Below, in pieces: positions 34,293-42,421 of a stretch of DNA of 64,000 nucleotides. Position numbers and translations under genes: made by a program. The first letter of the stretch is position 1. Each line of letters opens with the position of its first letter. The notes beneath the pieces were generated by a model. The model did not search any database, was not told where the DNA came from, and saw only the letters and a program-made list of their open reading frames with translations. The DNA lies in assembly GCF_009754945.1 (NCBI RefSeq), contig NZ_WPIN01000015.1, forward strand, positions 1-64,000. The letters run 5' to 3'. Source of the stretch: Spirosoma arboris (lineage in GTDB: Bacteria; Bacteroidota; Bacteroidia; Cytophagales; Spirosomataceae).

Positions 34293-35141
34293 CTAATTCA
34301 TTAGTTTAATTAAACTCATAACATAATCCCATGGTTCAACGACCGCATATCCTGAATTTTCTAGAAAAACGTGAGATAATCCCTCAAATTGACTGCTTTG
34401 CCAAGTATCTGCTAAAGGGATAAATTCAGTTACTATCCCAATAATTTGCAAAATTGGAGAGGTTGAGTCTAGGGCAAAAACAGGTCCGCCACTATTTCCA
34501 GGAAAGACTGGACAATCTAAAACTATTGTTTTCTTAGTTAAATTTTTACCTGCGATAGATCCTTTTCTTGTAATAGGAGTGAAAAAGTCAAACTGATTTC
34601 CATATCCAAGTGAAGTAGGAAATCCCACTATTATTATATCTGTTAAAATTTTAGTCTGTTTCATTAGTAAATAATTTTCTTCCTTTAAAGGATAAGTATT
34701 TAGTGCATTATTTCCTTTTAAAATGCTTACAAATGGTTTATAAAAAATCACATCTTTTTTTAGCGTTCCAATCTTTATACTTACTAAATCTTTATCAGTA
34801 TAAAACCTCAAATTTTGAGCTTCAAGGGCCTTTATTAAGTTTATTTTCATTATAAAAACCATATTGCTATCACTATTACTTTGAAATGAAGTGACTTCAA
34901 TATTAGAATCTTTAAATTGATGATTCTTATTAATCTCTTTAAGAAGAACATGCCTAGCAGTCACTAAGTATAGTGCTGTATCATTTGAAATAATAATTCC
35001 TGAACCAGTGCCGGCACTATGTTTAAGTAGGACTGCAGAGTTAATTATTTCCTCAGTTGGCCTCTTAGTCGGTTGAATTTGGCCACTAGCAAATGCATAA
35101 AAAAAAAGAACATTGATAAGTATTAGTAATGATGTTTTCAT
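34293..35141 (-). CDS. Secreted trypsin-like serine protease
   Basis: 282 residues from the ATG at 35141 (MKTSLLILINVLFFYAFASG), preferred to the one at 35198 because the signal peptide begins here. The trypsin triad is complete: TARHV with His64, KDLVSIKI with Asp118 and PGNSGGPVF with Ser217. An AT-rich, separately transcribed gene at the border of late and early operons, hence a likely moron expressed in the lysogen. Possible roles include changing the host surface or stress protection, unproven. It differs from the rest of the prophage in base composition. Confidence 0.85.
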   Translation of the reverse strand: MKTSLLILINVLFFYAFASGQIQPTKRPTEEIINSAVLLKHSAGTGSGIIISNDTALYLVTARHVLLKEINKNHQFKDSNIEVTSFQSNSDSNMVFIMKINLIKALEAQNLRFYTDKDLVSIKIGTLKKDVIFYKPFVSILKGNNALNTYPLKEENYLLMKQTKILTDIIIVGFPTSLGYGNQFDFFTPITRKGSIAGKNLTKKTIVLDCPVFPGNSGGPVFALDSTSPILQIIGIVTEFIPLADTWQSSQFEGLSHVFLENSGYAVVEPWDYVMSLIKLMN

Positions 35142-35201
35142 TATGTGTATGTGTTTAAAATGTTTATCAAATAGCCAAACGGTGTAGAAAATCTTCATTG
35201 G

Positions 35202-35396
35202 TCAGAAGGGTAGTTCATTATCAATGCGAAGAAGTTTATAGAGTTTTGCTACTGCTGGCATATCGGCGAGCACATCGGATTCGGTAGACTGCGTGCCACC
35301 TGTGGCGAGCTTCATTAACTCCAGTAACTCCATACGAAGTTCGACTACCTCATCTTTATTCATGTCGATTGAAAACCGACTGGCTTCTAGTTTCAT
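35202..35396 (-). CDS. Small phage protein, end of the early operon
   Basis: 64 residues from the ATG at 35396, which overlaps the upstream stop as ATGA. Helical (NKDEVVELRMELLELMKLAT). The longer frame to 35453 reads inside the neighbouring gene. No family known. Confidence 0.55.
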   Translation of the reverse strand: MKLEASRFSIDMNKDEVVELRMELLELMKLATGGTQSTESDVLADMPAVAKLYKLLRIDNELPF

Positions 35397-35815
35397 AGCT
35401 CTTTTTGTTTTCGTCTTGCCCACATACATATGTACCAGGCTCCCTGATGCCATTGCACCTGACCTGTTCCGACCTCAAACCGCTCCCCTTCAAACTCGAC
35501 AACATCATCACAACGCAACACGTGATCGATCATTAACCAGCGCTGAAACTCCCCTTTACCATCTTCGGTCCATGGTTTTTTGTAAAACACAATTGTTCGA
35601 GAGTAACAGCACCAGATATTGACCCGCTTCGGCCGGGGTACCTTGTCGGTCAATTTCTCCCAGATAATAATGAACCAAGGCGATTTCTGAACACGAACGA
35701 CCTGGAGGGTTTCGGCCTGTTGATTACGAGGGAATTCGGCATAGAGTTGTAAGGCTCCTGCCTGCCCGCCAGGTTGCTGCTCTTCCGGGAACCCCCAAAT
35801 GCCTTTCTTTTTCAT
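35393..35815 (-). CDS. Hypothetical early phage protein, Trp-rich
   Basis: 140 residues with many Trp (WFIIIWEKLTDKVPRP, and WHQGAWYICMWARRK near the end). Overlaps both neighbours by 4 bases, showing operon translation. No recognised domain. Confidence 0.6.
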   Translation of the reverse strand: MKKKGIWGFPEEQQPGGQAGALQLYAEFPRNQQAETLQVVRVQKSPWFIIIWEKLTDKVPRPKRVNIWCCYSRTIVFYKKPWTEDGKGEFQRWLMIDHVLRCDDVVEFEGERFEVGTGQVQWHQGAWYICMWARRKQKEL

Positions 35816-36153
35816 GGTCGTAGTGCGGTGTAGCGCCAGCCTTGAAAGCCGGCCATTTCAGGTAAACCAAATACAGGGTGCCAGTTGGCCAGCACGAGTA
35901 CAAAGCCTTCTTGTTGCCGCTCCTGATGCCACTCCCAGTTTTTGGCCTCGTCCACATCGATAATATCAAAATAGCCACGAATTTGGTCGTTGTAAACCAT
36001 GTAGCAGAGCGAGCCGATTGGGTCGTTTTTGGGTTTACGGGGCATGCGAAGCGTCCAGAACCATTTTTCACCGTCACACCGTTTAACCACTCGTTCGGCG
36101 AGTTCCCACGTTTTAAAGCGGCTTTTGGGGATAGTGGCGATTATGTTTTTCAT
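35812..36153 (-). CDS. Hypothetical early phage protein
   Basis: 113 residues. Contains RRGEKWFWTL-like and EAKNWEWHQE stretches, and ends basic (RYTALRP). Overlaps both neighbours by 4 bases. No recognised family; the run of small coupled genes suggests host-takeover or DNA-metabolism accessories. Confidence 0.55.
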   Translation of the reverse strand: MKNIIATIPKSRFKTWELAERVVKRCDGEKWFWTLRMPRKPKNDPIGSLCYMVYNDQIRGYFDIIDVDEAKNWEWHQERQQEGFVLVLANWHPVFGLPEMAGFQGWRYTALRP

Positions 36154-36467
36154 ACTTCTGGAGCTACAGCCTGATTAATAATCTCTACCATGGACAATGC
36201 CAGGGCATAGTCCGTTTTTAGATCGTATATTAATTCAGGAAAATACACGTCACTTGACAGTGTTTGCAACTTAATATTATCGTGATTGCCCTTGTAATAC
36301 GCATAGGCAGGCATCAGACAGTGCTCGTAGTCATCACGGAAATACGAATTGGCTTTCGATACCTGTAAGCCCAGACGCTCACAGTCAGCTTCGAAACGTT
36401 GTAGATCGGCGTTGGTGCCATTGATCTTGAAGGCAGGTAGATTCCCTATACCGGTGTATGTTTTCAT
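36150..36467 (-). CDS. Hypothetical early phage protein
   Basis: 105 residues, mixed alpha/beta character (FEADCERLGLQVSKANSYFR). Start overlaps the upstream zinc-binding gene stop by 4 bases. No family recognised. Confidence 0.55.
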   Translation of the reverse strand: MKTYTGIGNLPAFKINGTNADLQRFEADCERLGLQVSKANSYFRDDYEHCLMPAYAYYKGNHDNIKLQTLSSDVYFPELIYDLKTDYALALSMVEIINQAVAPEV

Positions 36468-36793
36468 GGTGTACCGTATAAACTACTGTGGTCGTAATCA
36501 TTATCGTCCCAATCATCACACATGTTTGACCGGATCTGCTCCTGGCAGTTTTCGCAGTAACCCGGATAACGACCGAAATCATACGCCTGCTGACCAGCCG
36601 AGAACCGGCCGCATCCGAAACAATAGCCCTCTTCGACGCAGCAATCATAGCAGTGCTCCCCAGAGGGATAATCCGCATCCTCTTCCTGAACAGCTTCGAT
36701 AACGCAGGGAACCGTTTCGGTTAGTTTGCCACACTTGACGCAGGTTTTGGGTTCGTGGGGGATGGGCTCATTAAAATCTATTTCTTCTTCCAT
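36464..36793 (-). CDS. Small cysteine-rich zinc-binding protein
   Basis: 109 residues with four Cys pairs: CVKCGK, CYDCC, CFGCG and CENC, the usual pattern of two to three zinc ribbons. Acidic overall. Such proteins often act as regulators or structural adapters. Coupled to the next gene by 4 bases. Confidence 0.65.
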   Translation of the reverse strand: MEEEIDFNEPIPHEPKTCVKCGKLTETVPCVIEAVQEEDADYPSGEHCYDCCVEEGYCFGCGRFSAGQQAYDFGRYPGYCENCQEQIRSNMCDDWDDNDYDHSSLYGTP

Positions 36794-36958
36794 CAGAAAT
36801 TTAGTTTAGCACGTTTTCTGAAATTTTTGAACCGCTAGCTTACTATAAGTACTTTGCCAGCACCTTATCTAAGTCACACGGGTTATGCCTTTAATAATTC
36901 TCAGTTAGTAGTGAATGGTTTTCATAACCAGGCCACGTCATTTTGATGTGGCTTGCTT

Positions 36959-37150
36959 TTATTCCTTCACTTTCCGAAGCAGTCGGCCAATCACATTCGC
37001 CTCACGGCCATTTTCGAACTGAACCAGCATGTTGCCGTTCCTGCCCCTGATGCAGAGGCCGTTTTCCTGCAACACGGCCGTGCATAACTGACCTTTCAGG
37101 GCCGGGTCAGTCAGGCGATCGCCGAGGTAGGTGTATCGTTTCATCCGCAA
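36959..37150 (-). CDS. Small early phage protein, basic and beta-rich
   Basis: 63 residues (RLTDPALKGQLCTAVLQENG, ending GRLLRKVKE). Overlaps the upstream gene by 10 bases. Between this stop and the next gene at 36793 lies a 165-base gap with a GCCAC/GTGGC hairpin but no clear promoter. No family recognised. Confidence 0.55.
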   Translation of the reverse strand: MRMKRYTYLGDRLTDPALKGQLCTAVLQENGLCIRGRNGNMLVQFENGREANVIGRLLRKVKE

Positions 37151-37761
37151 AACGTCGTTATCGGAAACCCATCTTCATGTTCCGGCCCCTCCTCCAAAAA
37201 ATCGCTAAAATCCATATCCATACTCCAGGCAAGGCTCATCACGCAGTATTCGGGATCAATTCCATTCTGACCACCTGGCAACACATAGGTAATGTCCAAT
37301 AGCAGTGTGTCCTCGGTATAGCCGCCTTCGGGGCTCCATTCACGCAGATACAATTCCTCACCAGCCTGAAAATTTCGATCATTCCGGCGAACCTCAAAGC
37401 ATTTATGCCCCGCTTTGAGGTCCTGAAAAAATTCAGGCAGACACTTTAATTCATGCCGGATTTTAGGGATTGGTTCGGGCATGGCTTCGGTTTCGTCGGG
37501 CTGGCCAATCTCCCGAAGTACCAGCCCACCCGCTTTACAATGTTGTCTTAACCCCATTTGTTGGTAGCGTTCCGGGTGGGCTGGCTTATACCACTCGTGA
37601 GTAGGTGTTAAACGCTGATCGACTCGATAAAAGCCTGATTGAGCCATCTGTGCGCAAGTCTCACAACGTTTCATAAAGGGCGTTACACCTTCATCTAAAT
37701 CTATGGTGACCATCACGTGGCCGGATGGGCAGGCATAGGTATTGATTTGGCCTTTAGGCAT
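37141..37761 (-). CDS. Zinc-ribbon protein with DUF3850 (ASCH-like) domain
   Basis: 206 residues in two parts. The N-terminal ~65 residues hold CPSGH and CETCAQ followed by THEWYKPAHPE; this module is shared with the protein at 41578-42036. The C-terminal ~95 residues match DUF3850 of the ASCH-like fold: HELKCLPEFFQDLKAGHKCF, then EVRRNDRNFQAGEELYLREW. ASCH-like domains bind RNA or modified bases. Overlaps the next gene by 8 bases. Confidence 0.75.
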   Translation of the reverse strand: MPKGQINTYACPSGHVMVTIDLDEGVTPFMKRCETCAQMAQSGFYRVDQRLTPTHEWYKPAHPERYQQMGLRQHCKAGGLVLREIGQPDETEAMPEPIPKIRHELKCLPEFFQDLKAGHKCFEVRRNDRNFQAGEELYLREWSPEGGYTEDTLLLDITYVLPGGQNGIDPEYCVMSLAWSMDMDFSDFLEEGPEHEDGFPITTFCG

Positions 37762-38323
37762 GATTGCTCGCGTTTAACGTGTGGTATACCTCCGCTTTCT
37801 CATCGGAGAGCCGTGCCTGGGAGGCCTGCCAGATCTCGTTCTGGTTCGTTCTTCTCAGACTAACCCAGCGGTTATCCGCATGCCAGTAAAAAAGCCAGGG
37901 TTCACCTCCCCACATGCGGATCCAGTAGGGTTTTTTCTCGGCATCCAGAAAGACAAACCCTTTTTCATCTAAGAATCGGTTATCGGTCTTCTGCGGATCT
38001 AAATGCCCTTCAGGTACCGGCATTTTGCCATAGAGTTCGTGCAACGAACGAATTAAGGAGGTGATACTATCCCGATCGGAAAAGGCCAGCACAATGGTTG
38101 GTTTGATTGGCATTTGATCGGTAACTATTCCCTCAGCATAGGCGGGATCCTTTAGCTCAGCCCAATCCTGTTTTGGCTTCGGCTCATTCTGAATAAGCCA
38201 GATCTGGTTTTCGAAGTCTTTGTCAACATCCCGGCAACTGAGTATTAGAATATCGCCGGTACCGAAATCAACCTGCTGAACAATCTGGTTTTCACCCCGT
38301 AGGTGATTGAGTGTAATAGGCAT
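37754..38323 (-). CDS. Hypothetical early phage protein
   Basis: 189 residues. Beta-rich first half (QQVDFGTGDILILSCRDVDK) and a middle with SDRDSITSLIRSLHELYGK. C-terminal part Trp-rich (YWIRMWGGEPWLFYWHADNR). Overlaps the zinc/DUF3850 gene by 8 bases. Family not recognised. Confidence 0.55.
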   Translation of the reverse strand: MPITLNHLRGENQIVQQVDFGTGDILILSCRDVDKDFENQIWLIQNEPKPKQDWAELKDPAYAEGIVTDQMPIKPTIVLAFSDRDSITSLIRSLHELYGKMPVPEGHLDPQKTDNRFLDEKGFVFLDAEKKPYWIRMWGGEPWLFYWHADNRWVSLRRTNQNEIWQASQARLSDEKAEVYHTLNASNHA

Positions 38324-38334
38324 ATAATTACTGT

Positions 38335-38502
38335 TTATAATTGAATAATAAGAGCGATTGCATTGGTCAAAAACATGGCACTGATCGTGTAAGCGCCGAG
38401 CCGTCCAGGGGTGCCTTCTTTCTCCACCGTGCGACCCATATAGATCAGGAAAACTGCTACCAGAATGTTAATGATGATCAAAATGATAAGTGTGATTTTC
38501 AT
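38335..38502 (-). CDS. Small two-segment membrane protein (55 aa)
   Basis: An ATG at 38502 opens a 55-residue frame: membrane segment ITLIILIIINILVAVFLIYM, a short charged loop (RTVEKEGTPGRL), and a second membrane segment ending in ALIIQL before TAA. It sits in order between early genes with gaps of 8 and 11 bases, so it is probably real, perhaps a host-membrane or exclusion factor. Confidence 0.6.
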   Translation of the reverse strand: MKITLIILIIINILVAVFLIYMGRTVEKEGTPGRLGAYTISAMFLTNAIALIIQL

Positions 38503-38510
38503 ATAGTTCA

Positions 38511-38741
38511 TTAGTTTGAATTTGTGAGATCAGTAATGCTGATGTAGGCTTTTTCGGCGACGATCAATTCGTACAGTTGAGCGGCTTTTTTAAAGCCCCT
38601 TTCCTGTCCCTTTGCATTGTATTCGATGAAGACACCCCGTTTGATCGAGACCTCTTTGACAATCGGTTTGCCGTTTTGCATGACGACAAAAGTGATTTTG
38701 ATAATGTCGTCGGGACTGACGCCCGGAGCATAGTCTGACAT
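38511..38741 (-). CDS. Small early phage protein
   Basis: 76 residues. SPDDIIKITFVVMQNGKPIV then basic helical part (KAAQLYELIVAEKAYIS). No family recognised. The upstream gap contains three direct repeats of CTTTGCA. Confidence 0.55.
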   Translation of the reverse strand: MSDYAPGVSPDDIIKITFVVMQNGKPIVKEVSIKRGVFIEYNAKGQERGFKKAAQLYELIVAEKAYISITDLTNSN

Positions 38742-38800
38742 GGGATTACTTGGTTGAAAGCGTTTTAGAAAAGAGTTAATTGACCCATGTGCACCGGTTT

Positions 38801-38831
38801 CTTTGCAGTTTTCTTTGCATTTCCCTTTGCA
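38801..38831. repeat. Three CTTTGCA repeats at 12-bp spacing
   Basis: CTTTGCA at 38801-38807, 38813-38819 and 38825-38831, exactly 12 bases apart, in the gap between the N6 methylase-like gene and the gene starting at 38741. Possibly a protein-binding array; function unknown. Confidence 0.6.
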
Positions 38832-38838
38832 GGTTTTA

Positions 38839-39591
38839 CTACTGGAGAGAGGCCGGTTCTTCGGTTAATTCCATCACGTTTTCAATAATGGTTTCCATTT
38901 GACCCACTTCCGAAGCGGGTCGATCAGCGGCCCGAAGGCGCCAATTCCAGCCACCCAGAATATGGGCTGGCGTGTACCAGGCATCCCGAATTTCCATTGT
39001 GAGCGTGTTACCGGCATACACAACAGCCGGAATATGAAGCAGTGAAAATTGCAGGTACGCCATGTGGACGCAGCGGCTGTCGAGGTCGATCGCTGAGACG
39101 TGCAGGCATTGCTGAAAATTGATTTTCCGATCGTACATCGTCTTGGCCAGACCGATCACCATGGCCCCTGATCCGCAAGCCGGTTCCTGACAGGTAATGA
39201 ATCCATTCTGTTCGATGATCTGATTGACATCTTCGCCATAGGTCAGCTGTGCCATCATTTCGCAAAGATGATAGGGGGTAAAAAACTGACCAGCGTGCTC
39301 GTTGTGCAGCTCGAGTTCATGAAATAATTCCCCCATCACGTCTCGGGGCCCGACCTCCAGTGCCTCGCTGAGCATCCCCAGCAGTTGAGGAAATACGTTG
39401 ACTTCTTCTTGGGTGTATTTCCTGACGATAGTCATATACCGTTCTTCGCGGGCATCAAAATTTCGTTTGTCGACAGCGTTGGAGAATGAGCAAGCCGCCA
39501 TTTCGCAGAAGTCAGCAAACACGTTATAGGTACCGTGCCGGTAAGCCAGGTTTCGGATGGCCTTGGCCATGGGGGATAAGGACTGTGCCAT
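38839..39591 (-). CDS. N6-adenine DNA methylase-like protein
   Basis: 250 residues. It carries the HsdM-like pieces GQFFTP (101-106), EPACGSGAM (136-144, the SAM-binding loop) and AIDLDSRCVHMAYLQFSLL. The catalytic NPPF/NPPY motif expected after these is missing; instead comes GNTLTMEIRDAWYTPAHILG. So it may bind SAM and DNA without methylating, or use another site. Similar short versions exist in other phages and plasmids, where their role is unclear. It overlaps the next gene start by one base. Confidence 0.75.
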   Translation of the reverse strand: MAQSLSPMAKAIRNLAYRHGTYNVFADFCEMAACSFSNAVDKRNFDAREERYMTIVRKYTQEEVNVFPQLLGMLSEALEVGPRDVMGELFHELELHNEHAGQFFTPYHLCEMMAQLTYGEDVNQIIEQNGFITCQEPACGSGAMVIGLAKTMYDRKINFQQCLHVSAIDLDSRCVHMAYLQFSLLHIPAVVYAGNTLTMEIRDAWYTPAHILGGWNWRLRAADRPASEVGQMETIIENVMELTEEPASLQ

Positions 39592-40448
39592 TAGTTTCGG
39601 TCTTTGGGATCAATCCACTTTACACCCAGCCACGAAAAGAACTCCTGTTCTGACTTCCAGTGGGGTGGTAGTTCGGCCTTGGGGTTGATGATCTTCCAAC
39701 CCGACTTTGTTTCCTCACAATCCGATATCCGACGAAGCCCCTGATCAGTCCCGCACCAGCCCTTTTTCTTCCAGCCCGTGGCAATCACTTTCTGCGAGTA
39801 GTCAGCCGATCCGGTTCGAATGGCGAACTGACGATAGAAGTCATGTTCACTGGGCATGAACAGATCAAGTTTGAGTCCCGATGGCAATTCGATCATCATA
39901 TAGCGGCCGCTGGCTTTGCCCTTCAGGACTTTACCAATGCCGATACCCTCACCTCCTTCGACTTCACGCCGAAAGGCGGGGATCACTTCGAATTGGTCGG
40001 CATTATCAAACAGCCCGGTACCGACCGGAAACAGCTTAGGCTGACAGACGATTTCGATATCTTTTACCTCTGATTTCTGCCGACGGATGGAACCGGCGAC
40101 AAAAATTTTATCACAGTAATCTTCCAGCTGAAGGACCAGGCCACGGGCCAGACGCTGCGCTTTTTCCAGATCCATTTTCGGGGTTTCGATACTGGGTTTT
40201 GATTCTTTAGGTTTGGCTGGCTGCGGCCTGGGCTCGGGTAGTTCGATCAACGGAAGAATCGTCATCGGCTTTTTACCCAGAATTTTGGCGATCCCATCGG
40301 TCCACTCAGCCCGCTTGCGATCACTCCAGCCGGGAAGCTCCCCATCATCGGTGAGCGTGCAGTAAAAAAGTTGAAGCTGGCCAATCGAATAGAAATTGCG
40401 CAGGTGAGTGATCAGACTGGCATCGGCCGTGTAGACAGGTTTAGCCAT
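39591..40448 (-). CDS. DNA polymerase X-like nucleotidyltransferase
   Basis: 285 residues. The pol beta-type palm is marked by VAGSIRRQKSEVKDIEIV, with Gly119-Ser120 and the acidic pair Asp130/Glu132, and by LKLDLFM with Asp195. All three metal-binding acidic positions appear to be present. A final domain ends KSEQEFFSWLGVKWIDPK, as in family X. The N-terminal ~90 residues form a separate region with a Pro-rich linker. May act in gap repair or end processing of phage DNA. Coupled to the methylase-like gene by overlap. Confidence 0.75.
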   Translation of the reverse strand: MAKPVYTADASLITHLRNFYSIGQLQLFYCTLTDDGELPGWSDRKRAEWTDGIAKILGKKPMTILPLIELPEPRPQPAKPKESKPSIETPKMDLEKAQRLARGLVLQLEDYCDKIFVAGSIRRQKSEVKDIEIVCQPKLFPVGTGLFDNADQFEVIPAFRREVEGGEGIGIGKVLKGKASGRYMMIELPSGLKLDLFMPSEHDFYRQFAIRTGSADYSQKVIATGWKKKGWCGTDQGLRRISDCEETKSGWKIINPKAELPPHWKSEQEFFSWLGVKWIDPKDRN

Positions 40449-41068
40449 TATTTATAGGGTCTTACATCACCATCGATCTTATCAAACTCTTCTTCTGTAA
40501 TTGTTGATGGTCCCCTTTTGTCGTCAGACTTTTCATCAAACGGAATGGGAATCTGCTCTTCCTGATGTTTTGATTTCTGCTTTTCAGCCCGTTGATTCTG
40601 GGGCTCCATCCAGCCTACCCGCGCCTGGTAATCCTGCATCAGGGCCTCGTTCTCAAAATCGAATACACCCAGAATTTTCGTCGAGTCGACATCCTTGATG
40701 GTGAAAGGGATCTTCGACAGTTTGAGCTTTTTTTCGAGTCTGGAGTGGGCCTCAACAACGGAGGTGGCCGTGATCAGGATCTGTTCCTTGAAGTCGGAAA
40801 ACTCGACCTTGCATAGATACCACTCTTCCGGTTCGGTCTCTCGTTCAGGATCAAATACATGATGCAGCACGCATTCGGCTACCTTGAACTCGTTGATACC
40901 TTTTACTTTAAAGTCTTTCAGGCGTTCGGCTAATTCGGTTTGCATCTGATGCTCAACATCAGCAAACGTTTCGGCTCGTTGCAGATAGAGTTCGCTGATG
41001 TACTTGTACTTATTGTTTTCGATGTCGAGTTGACGAAAACGGATTCGTGTTTTGTACCAGGCAGGCAT
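40448..41068 (-). CDS. DUF4494 family protein
   Basis: 206 residues. The N-terminal ~150 residues match DUF4494 of Bacteroidota: WYKTRIRFRQLDIENNKYKY, then SELYLQRAETFADVEHQMQT. The tail is charged and flexible. Function of the family is unknown; it is common in Bacteroidota chromosomes and prophages. Overlaps the polymerase X-like gene by one base. Confidence 0.75.
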   Translation of the reverse strand: MPAWYKTRIRFRQLDIENNKYKYISELYLQRAETFADVEHQMQTELAERLKDFKVKGINEFKVAECVLHHVFDPERETEPEEWYLCKVEFSDFKEQILITATSVVEAHSRLEKKLKLSKIPFTIKDVDSTKILGVFDFENEALMQDYQARVGWMEPQNQRAEKQKSKHQEEQIPIPFDEKSDDKRGPSTITEEEFDKIDGDVRPYK

Positions 41069-41080
41069 AGCTAGACTTAG

Positions 41081-41581
41081 TTAAGAGTGGAGTACATTTC
41101 CGACTGCTCGTTCGGCATCGGTAGCATAGCGGAACCGGTTATGACGAACGTGGCTGGCTCGACCAGCCAATACAGGCGTTAGTAGAGCCGGGTGTACGCC
41201 GAGCACCTGAGCCGCATCGCGCTGACTGGGGTGGTAGGCATTGGTCGTCAGGTTGACAACCGGACTCGGATTCAGCCGGGGCCTGACGAATAAGCTTCGA
41301 TTCGGCTTTGAGACGGGAAGGGATTGCCCAGTTGCCAACAGGAGCTGACTGGCCCGTACCCGGTAACGATCAATAAAATCGGGGTTGACCAGGTAGGAGC
41401 GGTGTACGCGCAAATAGTCTGGCAAGCGACCCTGTAGTTTCCGCAAATGCAGCGTAATCGTAACCTGACTACCATTCGCCAGATGCATGATCGAATAGGG
41501 GCCACTGGCCACAAAGAACATGATTTGCAGGAGTGAAAAGGGCTTTGAGTAGCCCGGAAACAGTATGGTTGTAGAGGTCAT
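41081..41581 (-). CDS. LytTR-type DNA-binding protein without receiver domain
   Basis: 166 residues. The first ~100 residues are a LytTR domain (ITLHLRKLQGRLPDYLRVHR, then SYLVNPDFIDRYRV). A second small HTH-like region follows (YHPSQRDAAQVLGVHPALLT). There is no response-regulator domain. LytTR binds AT-rich direct repeats and acts as a regulator in host systems, here probably controlling phage genes. Overlaps the next gene by 4 bases. Confidence 0.72.
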   Translation of the reverse strand: MTSTTILFPGYSKPFSLLQIMFFVASGPYSIMHLANGSQVTITLHLRKLQGRLPDYLRVHRSYLVNPDFIDRYRVRASQLLLATGQSLPVSKPNRSLFVRPRLNPSPVVNLTTNAYHPSQRDAAQVLGVHPALLTPVLAGRASHVRHNRFRYATDAERAVGNVLHS

Positions 41582-42036
41582 TTTTTGGCGGATTTATGGA
41601 GTGAAGGCTTAAGTTTTTTGCCGAGTCGGACCTTATCTTCGGTCATGATATTCTTGAAGGCGACCGCACCCCGCCGGAACTTGCCGCGATTGGTTTTGGC
41701 GTGACCGTTCGGATCGGCAGGGAGATAGAATTCGTGGGTTGGCTGTAAGCCCTGATCGCAGAAATAGAAGTGGGACCGGGCTTCTGTATGGCAATACGGA
41801 CAGTCGATGGATAGCTGGTGAAAATCATCCTCAACGCCAGCCCGGTTAATGGTCACCGTCTGGTGGCCGTTCTTGCAGCTGTAGAGGTTTATTTTCGGGT
41901 TCTCGATGCCCAGTTTTTCACACCGGTATATTTCGGCCATATCAACCTCATCGTCCCGATTGACGGGGGCCAGCCAAGCCTGCATATCGAAGTCTACCAG
42001 GTCCGAATCAGTCTCGTTTGGGGTTTCGCTTTCCAT
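41578..42036 (-). CDS. Zinc-ribbon phage protein, paralogue of the 37141 gene module
   Basis: 152 residues from the ATG at 42036 (MESETPNETDSDLVDFDMQA). CKNGH and CPYCH with HFYFCDQGLQPTHEFYLPAD repeat the N-terminal module of the protein at 37141-37761, there joined to DUF3850. Here the tail is basic (KLKPSLHKSAKK). An early accessory of unknown role, duplicated within one operon. Confidence 0.6.
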   Translation of the reverse strand: MESETPNETDSDLVDFDMQAWLAPVNRDDEVDMAEIYRCEKLGIENPKINLYSCKNGHQTVTINRAGVEDDFHQLSIDCPYCHTEARSHFYFCDQGLQPTHEFYLPADPNGHAKTNRGKFRRGAVAFKNIMTEDKVRLGKKLKPSLHKSAKK

Positions 42037-42040
42037 AGGG

Positions 42041-42421
42041 TTAATTAATTTTTCTAAGTTTTTCGAAGTAGAACAGACCGTCGAAGGGCACGATGTGCAC
42101 GATGGAAAACTGATGAGCCACCTTGACGATGTAGTTCTTTGCCAGCCGGGCGTGTAGGTTTTTGATCGTTCGTCGGAAGCCATCGACCGTCATATCGCGC
42201 TTGTAATGATTACAGCTGGCGCAGGATGGCATCAGGTTGCTGTCGTGGTGCGTCCGGTTGACTTTCTTGCCATCGATCAGGTAGGTGCTCAGCGACGGTG
42301 CCGACTGGGGGTTCATGTGGTCGATCTGCATATCCTTGAAGGCGATATCCCGACCGCAGTAGCCGCAGCGCCCATTCATGGCCTGATACAGGGTAAGGCG
42401 ACGTTTTTGACTAATAGCCAT
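42041..42421 (-). CDS. HNH endonuclease (early)
   Basis: 126 residues from the ATG at 42421 (MAISQKRRLTLYQAMNGRCG). CGYCG, the DMQIDHMNP segment with the active His, and NLMPSCASCNHYK with the second Cys pair define the HNH fold. Overlaps the VRR-NUC gene by 11 bases, so the two nucleases are made together. Role in recombination, repair or host DNA degradation cannot be told apart here. Confidence 0.82.
   Translation of the reverse strand: MAISQKRRLTLYQAMNGRCGYCGRDIAFKDMQIDHMNPQSAPSLSTYLIDGKKVNRTHHDSNLMPSCASCNHYKRDMTVDGFRRTIKNLHARLAKNYIVKVAHQFSIVHIVPFDGLFYFEKLRKIN

Noticed and set aside
36930..36952. Hairpin GCCAC...GTGGC as a terminator
   Set aside because: No U tract on the transcribed strand; kept only as a remark in the gene entry.
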